In this document: positions 24,806 through 37,500 of the stretch, in pieces | Layout: each line of letters begins with the position of its first letter | Numbering within the stretch: the first letter of the stretch is position 1 | The notes under the pieces: model-generated | Seen by the model: the letters and a program-made list of their open reading frames with translations, nothing else | What the model was told of the DNA's origin: nothing | Databases searched by the model: none | Source: Escallonia rubra | Lineage: Eukaryota; Streptophyta; Magnoliopsida; Escalloniales; Escalloniaceae | Length of the DNA stretch: 64,000 nucleotides | NCBI GenBank assembly: GCA_033065855.1 | Contig: JAVXUO010002887.1 | Location: 124,001-188,000, forward strand | Direction: 5' to 3' | Position numbers and translations under genes: made by a program

Positions 24806-25538
24806 CAATTTGATTCTTCTCATACCTCAACCTAGCCAGAAGTTTACGTTGCTTAAGAGGTAATACATTAAGTTGCTCCTAGTAGTACTTCAAGCCCAAG
24901 AATTACTGATGGTGGTGTGATAGCAGACCGGTAGTATATGACCTGGTGCCCAAGTTAGCCAATTTACCAGGCATGATCTTGTTTTGTTTAGAAAGAAAAA
25001 TGCCAGATCTACCATTTTTAGGACTGCGAAAATTGGAAATTCCCCAAGCCCCAGACAAACAAAAGTAAAATGAAACAAACGTAGGCCGTTGTTCTACAAT
25101 TGCCTGGCATCTTTTTTATGATTTACATGGATTAAGGTGCGTTTTGTAAGGAATAGAATTTCATTGAGATGATCCACATGTTTCTTTTTACGAAATGGGG
25201 ATTTGACCTAAAATTTTCTTAGTCTATTAATTCAACAATTATAAAATGATATGGAGCCTCAAACAACAATTAGCACGAACTGTTTCTTGATATTGTTAGG
25301 ATTAAAATACACACTCATAATATTGTGTTTTCAATTTGTAAGTTTCTTCACAATGCAAAATTGCTGTTTTGTATAGGTAAATGCTGGACTGGAGTGTGGA
25401 ATTGGAATTGATGACTTCAATGATTGGGAGGTGGGAGATATTCTTGAGGCATTCAACACAGTGCAAAAGAAACGAACACTTGAGGAGGCATCCGCTTCAA
25501 TGACAGCAGCACTTGAAGAAGCGGGAATTGAACGATGA
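14937..25538 (+). CDS. FUG1: Plastid translation initiation factor IF-2 (FUG1 type), 12 exons
   Basis: Coding exons: 14937-16469, 16603-16635, 16943-17056, 17342-17491, 17578-17676, 17762-17824, 18370-18525, 18654-18719, 20377-20613, 21959-22234, 23439-23627, 25377-25538. All join in phase 0 and give 1025 aa, close to Arabidopsis FUG1. The protein is the GTPase that places initiator fMet-tRNA on the plastid 30S ribosome. Residues 1 to about 60 are Ser/Val-rich and basic, like a transit peptide. Then comes a long Pro/Lys-rich region, an IF2_N-type segment (about 415-470) and the G domain: G1 GHVDHGKTT (505-513), G3 DTPGHE (555-560), G4 NKID (609-612). Domains II, III and the C-terminal tRNA-binding domain follow, ending in an acidic/Ala-rich tail. 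G1 is split by intron 1 and exon 2 is only 33 nt. I find no frameshift. Very likely functional. Confidence 0.93.
24035..24692. mobile_element. Tourist-like MITE inside IF-2 intron 11
   Basis: The left end GGAGGGTGTTTAGGGTTGATTT pairs with the inverted right end AAATCAATCCAAAACGGGCTCC. TTA precedes the left end (24032-24034); the right flank is AAG, so the duplication has decayed. It is 658 bp, longer than its relative at 2238-2652, and shares the TGTTT(G/A)GG(A/G)TTGATT end. Confidence 0.7.
24773..24806. repeat. (TG)n(TA)n microsatellite in IF-2 intron 11
   Basis: A run of TG units passes directly into TA units. Confidence 0.9.
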
Positions 25539-26936
25539 AAGATAATCAGAACAAATTGTTTCGTTTGGCTCGATGGTTCTTTATTTTGTCAAGAATCCAT
25601 CTCCCTCGTCACCGGTACAGTTGATTACAGGGATCTGACGACACACAGCAAGTGTGATATGGACGAGCTCACCGATTGAAACCTGTTTTAAACACAGAAT
25701 ATACGAGCTAGCTCAGTTTTGCCCCATTGTTGTATGCTGTTGCATTGTAAATAGTGATATGCATCAGATTTGAGCTCGTTTCTGTAAAGAGGAATCGGTT
25801 ACTTAAGATGCTAAAACAATTTCAACGATGATCACACCTGTAACAGTTACAGTAACCAGGAAGGCGACGCTTCCAAGGAAAAAGGAAAGCTATGCAATTG
25901 TATTTACTGAGCCATCTTTTACGCCAATACTTCGGTCCTTGTATTCGTGTCACCATTGCTGATACAAGAACAACTCTAGTACTGCTAGATGGGAACCGTA
26001 ACTTCGGAAACCTTACATGTATTTCCAGTCTGTTATTCTACTTGAGTAGACATTGAATTTGCTTGGACCAATGTCTTGTGGAGAGCTTCCATTTAATTCA
26101 TTTTCAACCACTAGAAACTGTTGAAATTGATAGGAGAACTGGCAGGTACTGTGGTTAACCCTTTAAAAGGCAGACGACCCAGTCAACTGTGTTACTCCTG
26201 TTCTTCCCATAATAGTAAGGCTCTCGGTGAATAATTTCAAGTAAATTTCCCTGGAGAGCAGAACTTTTCTGCTGTTGAACTTGAAACAAATAAGCTTTAT
26301 CTGCAAGACATACATTTAAGCTGCAGCTGAAGGACATATATTTAAGCTTTAGCCTTCAGCTGCAGGTTCTTGTCGGAGCAACTTCTTCGCTGCTCCCATC
26401 TTTCTTCGAAAACGCTGTATTCTGTCAGCTTGCATTCGCTTTATAAGGCAAAAGTCGTCGTTATCTGAACTTCACGCAGTTAATTCATTTGAGCGTAATT
26501 CATTCCAAACACCATCGTGGAAAAATTTATGTTAATTGTGCTGGCATATGACATCTACAGTACGGGGCCAAACTTCATCGCCAACGGCCATATAGAGAGG
26601 GCTGTGGACGGTTCTGCAAGGGGGGCAAGCTTTTATTCAACTGCTAATAATTAAAGTAAGTGCTTATTACAAAGTAAAATTATACAGTAAATAACAAACT
26701 CGTGCGATCCTCAAAATTTATATTACACCCGCTCTTTCACCTTGGCTAACAAAATGGCGGTGAAAAGGGTCATCTAATGTACGTTTCCTCCCAACTCTTA
26801 ACCCATCACTGCCCATAAAATGCAGGCTGTGAAGAAGGTTCATCTCAAACCAAAGAAACATAGAGAGTAGATTTGTGATGTTACAAGGCTCCTGCGCTCC
26901 AGCATTTACTGATATTGATACTGCCGAGAGACCGAA
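25539..26936. other. 3' UTR of the IF-2 gene and convergent intergenic DNA
   Basis: The first few hundred bases after the IF-2 stop are likely 3' UTR. The rest shows no exon. The last 200 bases are the probable 3' UTR of the minus-strand gene at 26937-27155. Confidence 0.4.
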
Positions 26937-27155
26937 CTAGTGCATTAACTTGGTGTTATAGTATTCCATAAGAGGGACTTCACCGTATGTCTCATACTGT
27001 AACGAGCTCTCAAAAGCCGACGCGAGGCTTTCACGTACTTCCCGCTCTTCCTCGTTGATGGTAGCGAGGATCTTTTTCAGCGGGCGCCTAACAATCGAGA
27101 CGAATATCGGTGGAGCAACTTCCATCACAAATGTTGCTTTCGGTATCTTCGCCAT
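26937..27155 (-). CDS. Small single-exon protein of unknown function (72 aa)
   Basis: An intact minus-strand frame starts at an ATG in strong context (CCATGGC read on its own strand). A TATA box (27251-27258, TCTATAAA on the minus strand) lies about 100 bp upstream, which supports a real gene. The protein has a hydrophobic N-terminal stretch with Phe-Val-Met-Glu-Val-Ala-Pro-Pro, a basic Arg-Arg-Pro-Leu-Lys-Lys patch, an acidic Glu-Glu-Glu-Arg-Glu segment and a Tyr-rich C terminus. There is no signal peptide with a clear cleavage site and no Cys. I have the impression that short plant proteins with a similar N terminus exist, some of them stress-induced, but I cannot name the family and assign no function. 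Confidence 0.6.
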   Translation of the reverse strand: MAKIPKATFVMEVAPPIFVSIVRRPLKKILATINEEEREVRESLASAFESSLQYETYGEVPLMEYYNTKLMH

Positions 27156-27250
27156 GGCTGCTTCTGCAGTTCAGGGTACTTGATCAACTAAGAAAATGAG
27201 GCAAGGAGGGGAAGAATGGCTTTGTGCAGGACAAGAACTACTGATGTCCA

Positions 27251-27258
27251 TTTATAGA
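27251..27258 (-). promoter_or_regulatory. TATA box of the 72-aa gene
   Basis: TCTATAAA on the minus strand, about 100 bp upstream of the ATG at 27155, giving a plausible leader of about 65-70 nt. Confidence 0.55.
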
Positions 27259-30220
27259 AAGGCAGTATGGTATGGAGGTCACTATACCTTTGGGCATACG
27301 TTGTTGCCTCGAAATATGGCATTGATCGGCTGTACTGCCGCCCCCACTTTTCGGCATTGATTGCACGGGCTTGTGTTCTAGCGAAGAAATTGACCAGACA
27401 AGTAGAACCATGGCACTCTTTCCTCATGCATGGTTATTGCAGTAGGGGACCAAAGATTTGGATCAGATCTTACCTCTATATGGTACTTTTCGGTCACAAT
27501 CCTAGTGTCGTGTCAAAGTGCTCGTCTCACTTTCTGCGATAAGCACTCAAATTACGCGTCACTATGCTGGAAAGTTCTCGGGAGCTTTACAGATTTAAGT
27601 ACTTCTTCCGTTGTGTCCGTGCATACCGTAGTAGCGATAGTAATGGTCAGGCTTGTGAATATGTTTGCTACTAGAGCTTTTCTTTGACAAAAGTTCAAAC
27701 AAGTATAGCTAGTAACCCGGAGAGAGCTCAAAACAGTCTATGCAGGTCAGCAAGGAATTTCACTGGAAGGACCAGTAAGCCTTTGGCAAGAATTTTCTAT
27801 GTACAATGGCCTCAGAACCCCAACCTAAGAGGAGCCGGGACCAAAGTCAACTTCAATAAATTAGTGAAGTTATCTGCAAAAAGTGTATATTGTCTTTATT
27901 CGAGCGCACGAGTAGATATTTCTTCCTAAACTTCGGTAGGTATTTGCCTAATCACATGGAGCTTGTGATGCACAAATCTATCAGGTCAAGTTGCCATCTC
28001 TAGTTGAAGCAACCGAGCTAAATATCAGTCCATATGGTGCTCATACAATGTAGCTATAGGTTGTATGAGCATGAGCCCTCAGTGTCCCTGAGCTCTTTGG
28101 ACTTAGAATTCAATGCCCCAAAACTACCCGGAGTACATATGGGACCTCATGAAGTGTGGCTGAGCATAAATGTTGTTTAGCAACTAATGTGGGCACATTG
28201 ACAAGCACATTGCCTCTAAAATTTGTTTTTACTTGCAAAGTATACTACCGCCACAGTAATTCTTAGCGGTGGAAAATCCCAACACGTCATCGTGGTGGAC
28301 AGCCAATGGATTCAAATCCCACATCAATAGCAGTGGGATGAACTATGCACGTCTACGTCTTCACAACTTATTTAATGTATTTTTCATACGTAGTAAAGCT
28401 TTCGTTAGTCACTTTATCACGCGCGAGAGAGGATTCGGCAAGGACTACATTCAAGGTTACAGATAAGGGTAATCAATGTACGATGTGATCAGAACCACCC
28501 CTTATACTGCGCATCCCTTGAACCTCTTGCAAATACAGATCAGACCATGAGGTCAAGTCATTTTCTTCCCTTGTACGAAGAAGCTAGTAAGTAATGAGAA
28601 TGACCATTCACACTTGGCACATGCATTTGGAAATTTTTGCTTTTGTGTAGTCATTAGTTTTGATTCGGTAAAGTACTCTCTTGATTAATAGTTTGATATG
28701 GAAAAGGAGGACAATGCATGCCAACCCTCAATCAATCAATTGCAACTAATGCCAAAGTATAGACTCCGAAGACGTCGTAAACGATCTCCACTGTAACAGT
28801 CTAAGTAACAAAAGACTCTTACTAAAAATATTTTGTCGTTGTTAAAGGAAGCTTTTACATTTTCAGTGTATAATTATTTCTTTATATTTTTCTCGTGTCA
28901 ATGACATATGAAACAAAACCTGGCCATGAAATACTTTTCCTATATTTATGCATTAATTTGGAAACAATGGGATACAAAAATAATCATGAAAAATGATATT
29001 TTCACTCCGAATTTGAACTTTCTTACTTCAGTTTCATCGCTTAAAGTTGACGACGTATCATCTTAAAGTGCCACTAAAAATCATTTTTAATGGAAACTTC
29101 ACTCTCTTATAATCAAATATGTCAAGAAAGTATTTCCAATCTTTTTTCAAACGGCATTAGGACCTTGGGATGGCGACCGAAGATATATGGTGGTTACTAA
29201 AGATCACCAGAGAAATGCATATACTTTGGTTATGAGAGGTTGAGATAAATAGTAAAGGAGTATCGGTGCAGGGGAGAGAGAGATGAGTGGCATGGAGTGA
29301 CTTTTTGGGTTGAAAGACTAAGTACAGATACAACTAATTGTATGTGAAAATTTCGAAGTGCCTACTTTCACAAACATTCTAAGTTCCGTTAACTAGAGCT
29401 CACCTTGAAAAAAATTTATCGTGGTCTCGTTGTTGGGTGTAATGAAGAAAAATAGTTTACAGGAGTGATTCTTGGGTGGAAAGTCTACGATCACCGGCGA
29501 TGAAATCAGATTCAAGGTAAGCTAGTTCTAGCGGATGGTTCAATAGAGAGCCCAGCAGGAAGCTTCCAACATTTTTTTTTACCCTTTTTAATGCCTTGAA
29601 GAGCACAACCAATTACCACCTAGTGATGGTCATTTACCCTCCAAAGCACAGCTACTTACAAGTATTAACAAGCAGGACAGAGAGCCTAATAAAGTACAGA
29701 GGTATACCCCAAACTTGGCACAGAGCATTTCCTAGAGTTCAGATGTAAGTTTCTTTCTGCCAACTAAGAACTCTAGGTATCATCTACTGTTCAATTGGAT
29801 TGAAGACATTCTCGACAGGTTTACCCTGATTCCTAAACAGCCTGTTGTTTCCTTTAATCCATATACCATAACCAACATCAGCCAAAGCTACAAAAGCTTG
29901 GCATGGATCTATTAACCACGTGCTTAAAGAAGTGACAATTTTGTGTCATAAACGTAGGAAAGTGTTGCTAAACGTGCACAATAAATTGTCAAAAGCTTCA
30001 TTTGCTGGCAATCTGACCGGGGTTGCATTTGCAAATTTGGAGACTGTAGATGGAGGATGTGATTTCGATGTTGGGGCTTAAGCCGGCCTATCAGATGGCC
30101 AAATGTAGTCTTGCGATGAACTAATACAAGAGTAAATTGAATAGTAAACTTGTATACGAGGTAACTTTTTATGCAACTTTGTTATCTCTATATATACCTT
30201 GCATCTTAGAAGTGCATAGT
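27259..30220. other. Intergenic DNA with fragments of dispersed repeats
   Basis: No gene seen. The stretch at about 28735-28905 ('actaatgcca', 'actaaaaatattttgtcg') resembles one at about 38300-38480, so both are copies of a dispersed repeat whose ends I could not define. Confidence 0.4.
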
Positions 30221-30224
30221 GCAC

Positions 30225-30900
30225 CAAAGAGGTGGACGTAATCCATCCAATGAAAGAAAAAGTCCAAGCTCGTCAAGAGGTCGTTGTCAAGCAAGAGGAA
30301 GAGGAAATTACCCAAAAGGTAATGAAAAAAGGTATAACAAATCACATGTATAATGTTATTCTTGTCATAAGAATGGTCACTATTCTTGAGAATGTGAAAA
30401 TAAAATATTAGAAGAGAAGGCAAACCTTGTTGAAAATAAGGAGGAAAATGAGGAGCCCACTTTGTTGTTAACACTCAAAGAGGATGAAGAAAGAACCAAA
30501 AGTTCATGGTACCTTGACAATGGCGCAAGTAATCATATGCGTGGAGAGTCGAGACAAAAGCATGTTTGTGATGCTAGATGAAAATATAGGTGAAGATGTT
30601 ACTTTTGGAGATGTGACAAATTAACGTGATAAAATAAAAAAGTCATAACCACATGTACTCTGTAGGTTATGAAAGTCAATTTTCTGTGATTCAAGTATAC
30701 ATGTTATTTTAGTTGAGGTAAAAAAAGGCAGGTTAAAATTAATATGTATATGAATGAGAATTGTTCTAAACCCCATTTTTGAATCCATGTATAAAATGCT
30801 AATTATCCCACAATCATCTTCGTCTCGGGCTACTGCTTTAGAACATAAAAAGGTATACATTGATTTTATGTCAATGAATGGTCATCTCCCTTTGATGGTC
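30225..30900 (+). mobile_element. Decayed Ty1/copia gag-protease fragment
   Basis: Broken frames read, in order: an Arg-Gly-rich stretch, a CCHC-knuckle-like motif (CHKNGHYS-stop-EC, with a stop where Trp is usual), a Glu/Lys-rich linker, then the aspartic protease motif WYLDNGASNHM (about 30506-30540), followed by an eroded segment with several stops. This order is diagnostic of plant Ty1/copia gag-pol. Several stops and frameshifts make it a dead relic. No LTRs are recognised. Confidence 0.75.
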
Positions 30901-32080
30901 TTACCCACCTCTCTTTTGAAGTAAAAATAATTAAAATCTCAAACCGTTGCATAGTCCAAACTAAAAGGTATTTAACAACCAACAAAATAATATTTATTTT
31001 TATGCCAACATCTATATAGTTGTACTTTTTCGATTTTAGCTTTCAATCATTTTTTACTCATTTATGATATTTATATTATTCTGCAGTCCAACTTGATGAA
31101 CACAATAGGTATCTCAAATGTATCACAATCGTTTTTAGTCAACCACTTTTATATAATAATTTTCGTATTTAATTGAGAAATATGTTCTTATAAGATTAGT
31201 GTCTAATACATTTACTCGTTAGGATTCGCAGCAATGAAAGGTTAGTAGCTTCGAACCCATAAAACATAAAAAAAATGCCTATCTATTTGGAAATGCACGA
31301 CTAATTTCTATAATTAATATTGTTATTAGGATTTTTCATTTTAAACAAAAAGGGATTATACGTTGCAGACTAAACAGCAACCATGTTATCAATCAGTTCC
31401 AATCTCGTTACTCTAATATTTTGTCACCTAGAATAATTTAGTGGTATTTTCAACTGTTCCTGTTTCCCGTTACCGGCAAGCGATGAATCTTTTACTCCCT
31501 TGCTGATATGGTGGTAAATATAATTTTGCTTATAAAATGATGCAATTCCAAAAGAGAAAACAAATAAATAGAAGAAAAAAAAGCAATGACTTGTACAGTT
31601 GAAATCAATTTAATTTGCTCTCTTCTCTTTCTGGTAACATTAAAAATGGTATAGGAATTTTTTTTATTATTTAAAGTTAATTTTTTTATTACAAACATGT
31701 ATAACCATCTATTCATGTAGTAATGGTAGTATACATATAGATAAATAAGAAGTGAAGTCATAATAACTTACACAGTCAAAGGCAGAATGTGTTATTTTCT
31801 TGTAACAAAGACAGAATATGCTTGGCAAGTGCTCATCAACATACTGTGGGATACCGATGTAAATGATTGATAGCCATCTCTATTAATCTTAAGGTTCAGA
31901 TTTTAGAGAAACGAAAGAGGTGGAGTCACCCTTAGTTAGAAGGTTGTGCTCATACTTAATCAATAATTGATGTGCAATGAGTAATTTCAAGATTTTATTG
32001 AGGCATAAGTTTTAAAACGTATTTCCAATCCTAACCACAACAAAAAATAGATAGGAAGACGGTGATAATACTCCATAACA
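30901..32080. other. AT-rich intergenic DNA
   Basis: No exon, element end or RNA gene seen. Confidence 0.35.
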
Positions 32081-33440
32081 ATCAAAGCAAGAGAAAGAAA
32101 GTCAAGTTGCTCCATATTTTGAAGTTTGCTTAGAGAATCACTAACATTTGTATGGCCAAACCTAAGTCATATAATTAGGACACACACATATATGTATACA
32201 AGTATGATATCAGATCCTACAGCCAAACATAGAAAAGCTGAAAGAAAACATTAATTCCATGTTCCATTACAATTTTGGTTTTATGTTTTCATTTTTATCA
32301 TTTATGTATCCAGTTAGAAAATATAGTTGTGTACGTTTATAATTTTGACAAATTTCTTTTAGTTACTTTTCTATGACCATGGCTGAAGGCGGTCGAAAAA
32401 GGTAGGTGTTTTTACATTTTTGTACTGCTGGGGTAAGATTATTTCACAACAAAACAAAAAATGACAAACACGCACGAGGACAAAATTCTTTTTGGTCAAA
32501 GTTGATTGCTTTATTTATATCATAAGATGTTATCAACGTCAAGGTCAAGCATGTCTTAATCTATATGAAGTATTAAGTTGTGGATGGCAATGAACATAAA
32601 TAATTTTTATTAATGATGAGTTTTACGAAAAATGAGAGAGATGTTTATGTACTAATTATAGCATTTATGAGTGGTAAAAAAATGGATTTGTTAAAAGAAT
32701 CTAGATTTTAGGTATTAATTGTATGGCAAGCTAGTGATTTTTAAATTTAAGAAGGGTATTGTGGTCCAAAAAATGATCAAAGCAAGAGAAAGAAAGTCAA
32801 GTTGCTCTATATTTTGAAGTTTGCTTAGAGAATCACTAACATTTGCATGGACAAACCTAAGTCATATAATTAAGACACACATATATGTATACAAATATGA
32901 TATCAGATCCTACACCAAACGTAGAAAAGCTGAAAGAAAACATTAATTCAATGTTTCATTTTTATCATTTAAGTATCAAGTTAGAAAATATAATTGTGTA
33001 CGTTTATAATTTTGACAAATTTCTTTTAGCTACTTTTCTATGACCATGGGTGAGGGCGGCTGAAAAAGGTAGGTGTTTTTACATTTTCGTACTGCTTGGA
33101 TAAGATTCTTTCACAACAAAACAAAAAATGATAAACACGCACGAGGACAAAAATCTTTTTGGTCAAAGTTGATGGCTCTACTTATATCATAAGATGTTAT
33201 CAACATCAAGGTCAAGCATGTCTTAATCTATATACAGTATTAAGTTGTGGATGACAATGAACATAAATCATTTTATTAATGATGAGTTTTACGAAAAATG
33301 AGAGAGATGTTTATGTACTAATTATAGCATTTATGAGTGGTGAAAAATGGATTTGCTAAAAGAATCTAGATTTTAGGTATTAATTGTATGGCAAGGTAGT
33401 GATTTTTAAATCTAAGAGGGTATTATGGTTCAAAAAATGA
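32081..33440. repeat. 0.7-kb direct tandem duplication
   Basis: Copy A is about 32081-32775 and copy B about 32776-33440, starting at ATCAAAGCAAGAGAAAGAAAG and ending at CCAAAAAATGA or TCAAAAAATGA. They are clearly homologous along their length with scattered substitutions and small indels (about 695 against 665 bp). Neither copy has coding potential. After copy B comes TATATATAGTATAGATA; a similar TATATAGTATAGATA occurs at about 50038-50052. Confidence 0.88.
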
Positions 33441-34596
33441 TTTTCAAGGATTCACACTTTTATATATAGTATAGATATACATATAGATTAACCTATTGCG
33501 CTAAAAGCATCTTTTGTGACACGTTCGAGACAACACCAGGTTGTGGATGCACGAGAGATTTAAGTATAAGAACTTGCTACCAAAACAGAGGTACTAGTAT
33601 GGAAGCCTATAAGGTAGTTCAGTCGTAGGTAAGTTTATTATTGTTCCCAAGTAGTTTACTCCTATCACTAGAACCACTGTTTTGGTGTCCCATATTTACA
33701 CTAGACCAGTTTTTCCTTTTTTTTGGAACAGTCACAACTGTAATTTATATGACCCGGCAGTACGGGGATTCCAGTTTTTCCACTTAAGTTGTTTAAATGT
33801 GGGTTCTCTAGACAGTTAGACATAAAGTTGTCTTGTTAAAAATGATTTACTGTATTCAACATCAAATTCACCATTAATAGAACAAAAGGAAGAGAGCTTA
33901 TGTGTGTGAAGCATTGATGACTTGTTGTGCTCTTCTCATAAATTGACTATAATTTTGGGTCTTGTATCTGATTCTTTGTAATGGTCATCAGTGCAGTACT
34001 TATCGCAGTTGGCGCAAGCAATCAAGGCTTGAAATGGTTGGCACTGGGATCATATTACCAAGTATGAGGGCTCATGCCAATTGCCAAAACCTGTGTTCTG
34101 TTTAGGACCTAAGGTACTGATAAGCTATTTGGCCTTTGAAGTCTAAAAGCTGCACTTTGCTAGGTATTAGCCTCTTCCTTGTCGAAGATAGAAGAGTTCA
34201 GTGTTTAGCTATACGTTCCAGAACCAACATTATGTTCTATTATGAATGTGAGAAGCAACATCAAGAAATAGTGTACGAACATCATAGAAACCATTAGATT
34301 GGACTTGCTTCAAAACAAACCATTTTAAGTTACAATGAGGGTGGGACATGAGGATATTTAAGATCTACAATCGGTAACCGGAAAAGTTCCAATTTTCCCA
34401 TGGAGTTGCTTCAGAAAACACACTGCAGTAGTAATAGTAGTAATCGCGCTGACATTAGTCACTCTCCCGTCTGGAAGATGTGTGTAGTTGTTCTTTTGAA
34501 ACACGATAGGACATAAGTAGTAGTTGCAGGCTAGCAACAGCAAAGGTAGAGGAAGAAGCAATAGCGAGCCTAGCTTTTATTATCACTCTTGGCCAA
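33441..34596. other. Intergenic DNA downstream of the beta'-COP-like gene
   Basis: No exon seen. I looked on the minus strand for the missing C-terminal half of beta'-COP after the stop at 34597 and did not recognise any of it. Confidence 0.45.
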
Positions 34597-37500
34597 TCAC
34601 TTCGAGACATTCTCCTGATCTTGGAGGTTCACGGTATCCCAACTGTGAGAACAGAGAACATTGCCCATAATAGTTCCCTCATCACAACCAATTGCAATCC
34701 TGCTTAGAGAAGTAGTAGCAGAAGTAAGAATAAGAAGATAATAACTGAGAAGCCACTCCGCAGCTTATGGCAATCTCTATCAAGTAGCCATGATGAAGCT
34801 AGCCAATAATGCTTGGTCCTATTATTTGGTTGCTTGTATGGTAGATCTTGAAAAGCAAAAATGGTAGGAAGAATTTAACATGCATAATCAACTAGTGTGT
34901 CAAATCCCCCCAACCCCATGAGAAATTTAAAGATCGATCGAGGAAGAGGTAATTGTGAAACTTACTGGGGTGAACTTTTCATGCATCCAATATACCATAC
35001 TCTTCCAAGTTCATAGTTCACTGTGTTTTCAAGCCTGAAAACCAATGGTACAATCTTAGAAAATTGGGCAATGAAATTAGCTGATCCCGAATTGAAGCAA
35101 GTCTACTATTATTATAGCCAAGAACAATAACCTGTTGAAACTACCACATGATCAACTTACTACAATCGGAAATGGAATAATTGGAGCTTCAATCATTGAA
35201 GCCTTTTATTCAAACCATTTGAAAAACCTCATCTAACCCACAGTTTTGGATTTTCAAGCCAAATTTACCATATTTCATACGAAACTAAAGGACCTCTCAA
35301 TTTTCTTGTTTTGTGCATTGCCAATGGACCCAGGAATGGAAGTCTGAGTGGGAAAAGTAACCAAAGGTTAAACCTGCACAGCTACTTTCTGGTCGTTACG
35401 TCAATTGGCGTGATGATAAGGAGGTTCTCCAAATTAGTTGGATGCCTAAAATTCTTTCACTAGAGGGTTTTCTGAATCAAAAACTGCAGTTTTGTCTCGG
35501 ATAATTTCTTTCTTGCTTTTATGTCTTTTCCACCCCATCTGAAGGCAACTCAAACCTGTACTTCTGCAACTAACTAAGTCTTAGCATGAATTTGAAATGT
35601 AGACGCCCACTGTCAATTACAAGTTAGCAATGAGCAAGGCTGCCTCTTTCCAAATCAGCCACTAAGGGCGATAACTCGTCTGAATATGGCGCAACAATAT
35701 TTTACACCCTACTGCAAGTTACCTGTAAGTTTTGGCGTGCCATATACGTATAGACATGTCTTCAGAACCTGTAATTATAATTGGAGCTTCTGGATGAACA
35801 CATACTGCAGTAACATTGTGCTCGTGGCCTTCTAGAGTTTGGACACAAGTTTCAGTTTCATAGTCCCACACCTGATTTCGTAAGATGCAAAATCAGATGC
35901 ATCAGCAATTTTATAAAAGAAACATGAACTCGAGAAGAAAAGACTAAGGTTTTAACAGACCTTAACAGTTTGATCATCAGAACCTGTGATCAGATGGGGT
36001 TTATCACCAGCCGCAATGAAATCAACACAATTTATCCCTTTAGAATGGGCTTCTAGTGTCAAATTTGGATTAGAGGAGCCGAGGTTCCATAGCTGTAAAA
36101 CCAAATATTCAGAGCTTGAATAGATCAATCACACTGGAGCAGTAATTGTTACAAGTTTTGCAAACCCACAAAAGCCTGCTTGTCATACCTTTAAGCTGCA
36201 ATCAAGTGATACACTTGCAAAGGTGCTTGTATCTCTTGGATTAAATGCTACTTGCATAACATAATGGCTATGTCCCTCGAAAATCTGAGCACACACCCAG
36301 TCCTTCTCCCAGTCCCAAAGCTTAATAAGCTTGTCATCAGATGATGACAGCACATAGGGAAGGGTCGGATGCACAGCCACAGATCTGATATAGTCTGTGT
36401 GCGCCTCAAACTCTTTAATCTCTTCCTCTGTATCATAATTGTACACGTGCATACACTTATCGTCAGCTCCAGCAACGAACCATTGCTTGCATGCTATGAA
36501 CTTTGCCGACCTTACTGCAAACAAATAAATTTCAAGGCCATTGAGTGCAAAGATAGTAGATGTGTTTAGAAGCCATCCAGATAGGAAGATTGGCCAAAAG
36601 CGAATTTAAAAAGCTTTTGAGTACCAGGTGATTCAGTGAGTTTGAAAGACTTCTCTAGTTCCTGCAAAGTTGAGCGGAACACGTAAAGAAAGAGATGATT
36701 ATTCATCACGAGAAACCAAAATTGACAGTACATCAATGCGGACCAAGTTTCAGATGCTCGAGTATGAAATACAATCAGACACCATCTTCGTGGATGCAGG
36801 GATGCCAATGCTGCCGAGTGAGTTACTATTTTATCTATTTCTTAGGGGCAATCCTAATGTTACAATGATCTAGAGGACAGTTCCGACATAATATGCTCCA
36901 AGAACAGCAAAACTCAGAAGTTTATGTACCAAACAGTAATGATAAGCTCTGCTCTGAAACATGGCTGCCATGATAGCACATGTAAAACGCAGACAAAGTA
37001 ACTTACTTGAGACTGGTAATTCCAGATACACACAGTTCCTGAGTATAAACTTGTCAGAATCCTGCAGCAAAAATGCGACGCATTACATTAAGTGTCACGG
37101 TATGCATTTGCACCAAGAAGATAGCCTTCTTAATTAATTATACTTGCCATGGCTCCGTTGGATGCAAGTCCACGCACTTGACTCTCTCCGATCGTTGCTC
37201 AAAATGTTTCTGATCCAGGAAACACATGCAAATAGTTAGCAAGGTGTATTTCATGAGACTAGCAATGATTAGCATGGGAAGCAAAGTCATGAAACTAAAA
37301 CTTACTTGATTTTCAACTGAGAAAGACTATTGTTACGGGTATACGCCATCCACCAGCAACATCAAAGGAAAATATATCAGTGTGAAAGTAGCTGGGAAGT
37401 TTTGAGTAAATTCAAGACATAAAATGTCATGAGAGAACAGACTGCAGATTTTAAGTTCACGCATCGGTTTGATCGTTTGACGGCGAGTTGCTCGAACGTA

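Noticed and set aside
37306-37316. An 11-nt microexon in the beta'-COP-like gene starting Leu-Lys-Ile
   Set aside because: It looks like the expected Leu-Glu-Ile-Lys but shifts the frame into exon 3; the 21-nt version (37306-37326) keeps the frame and starts after an AG.
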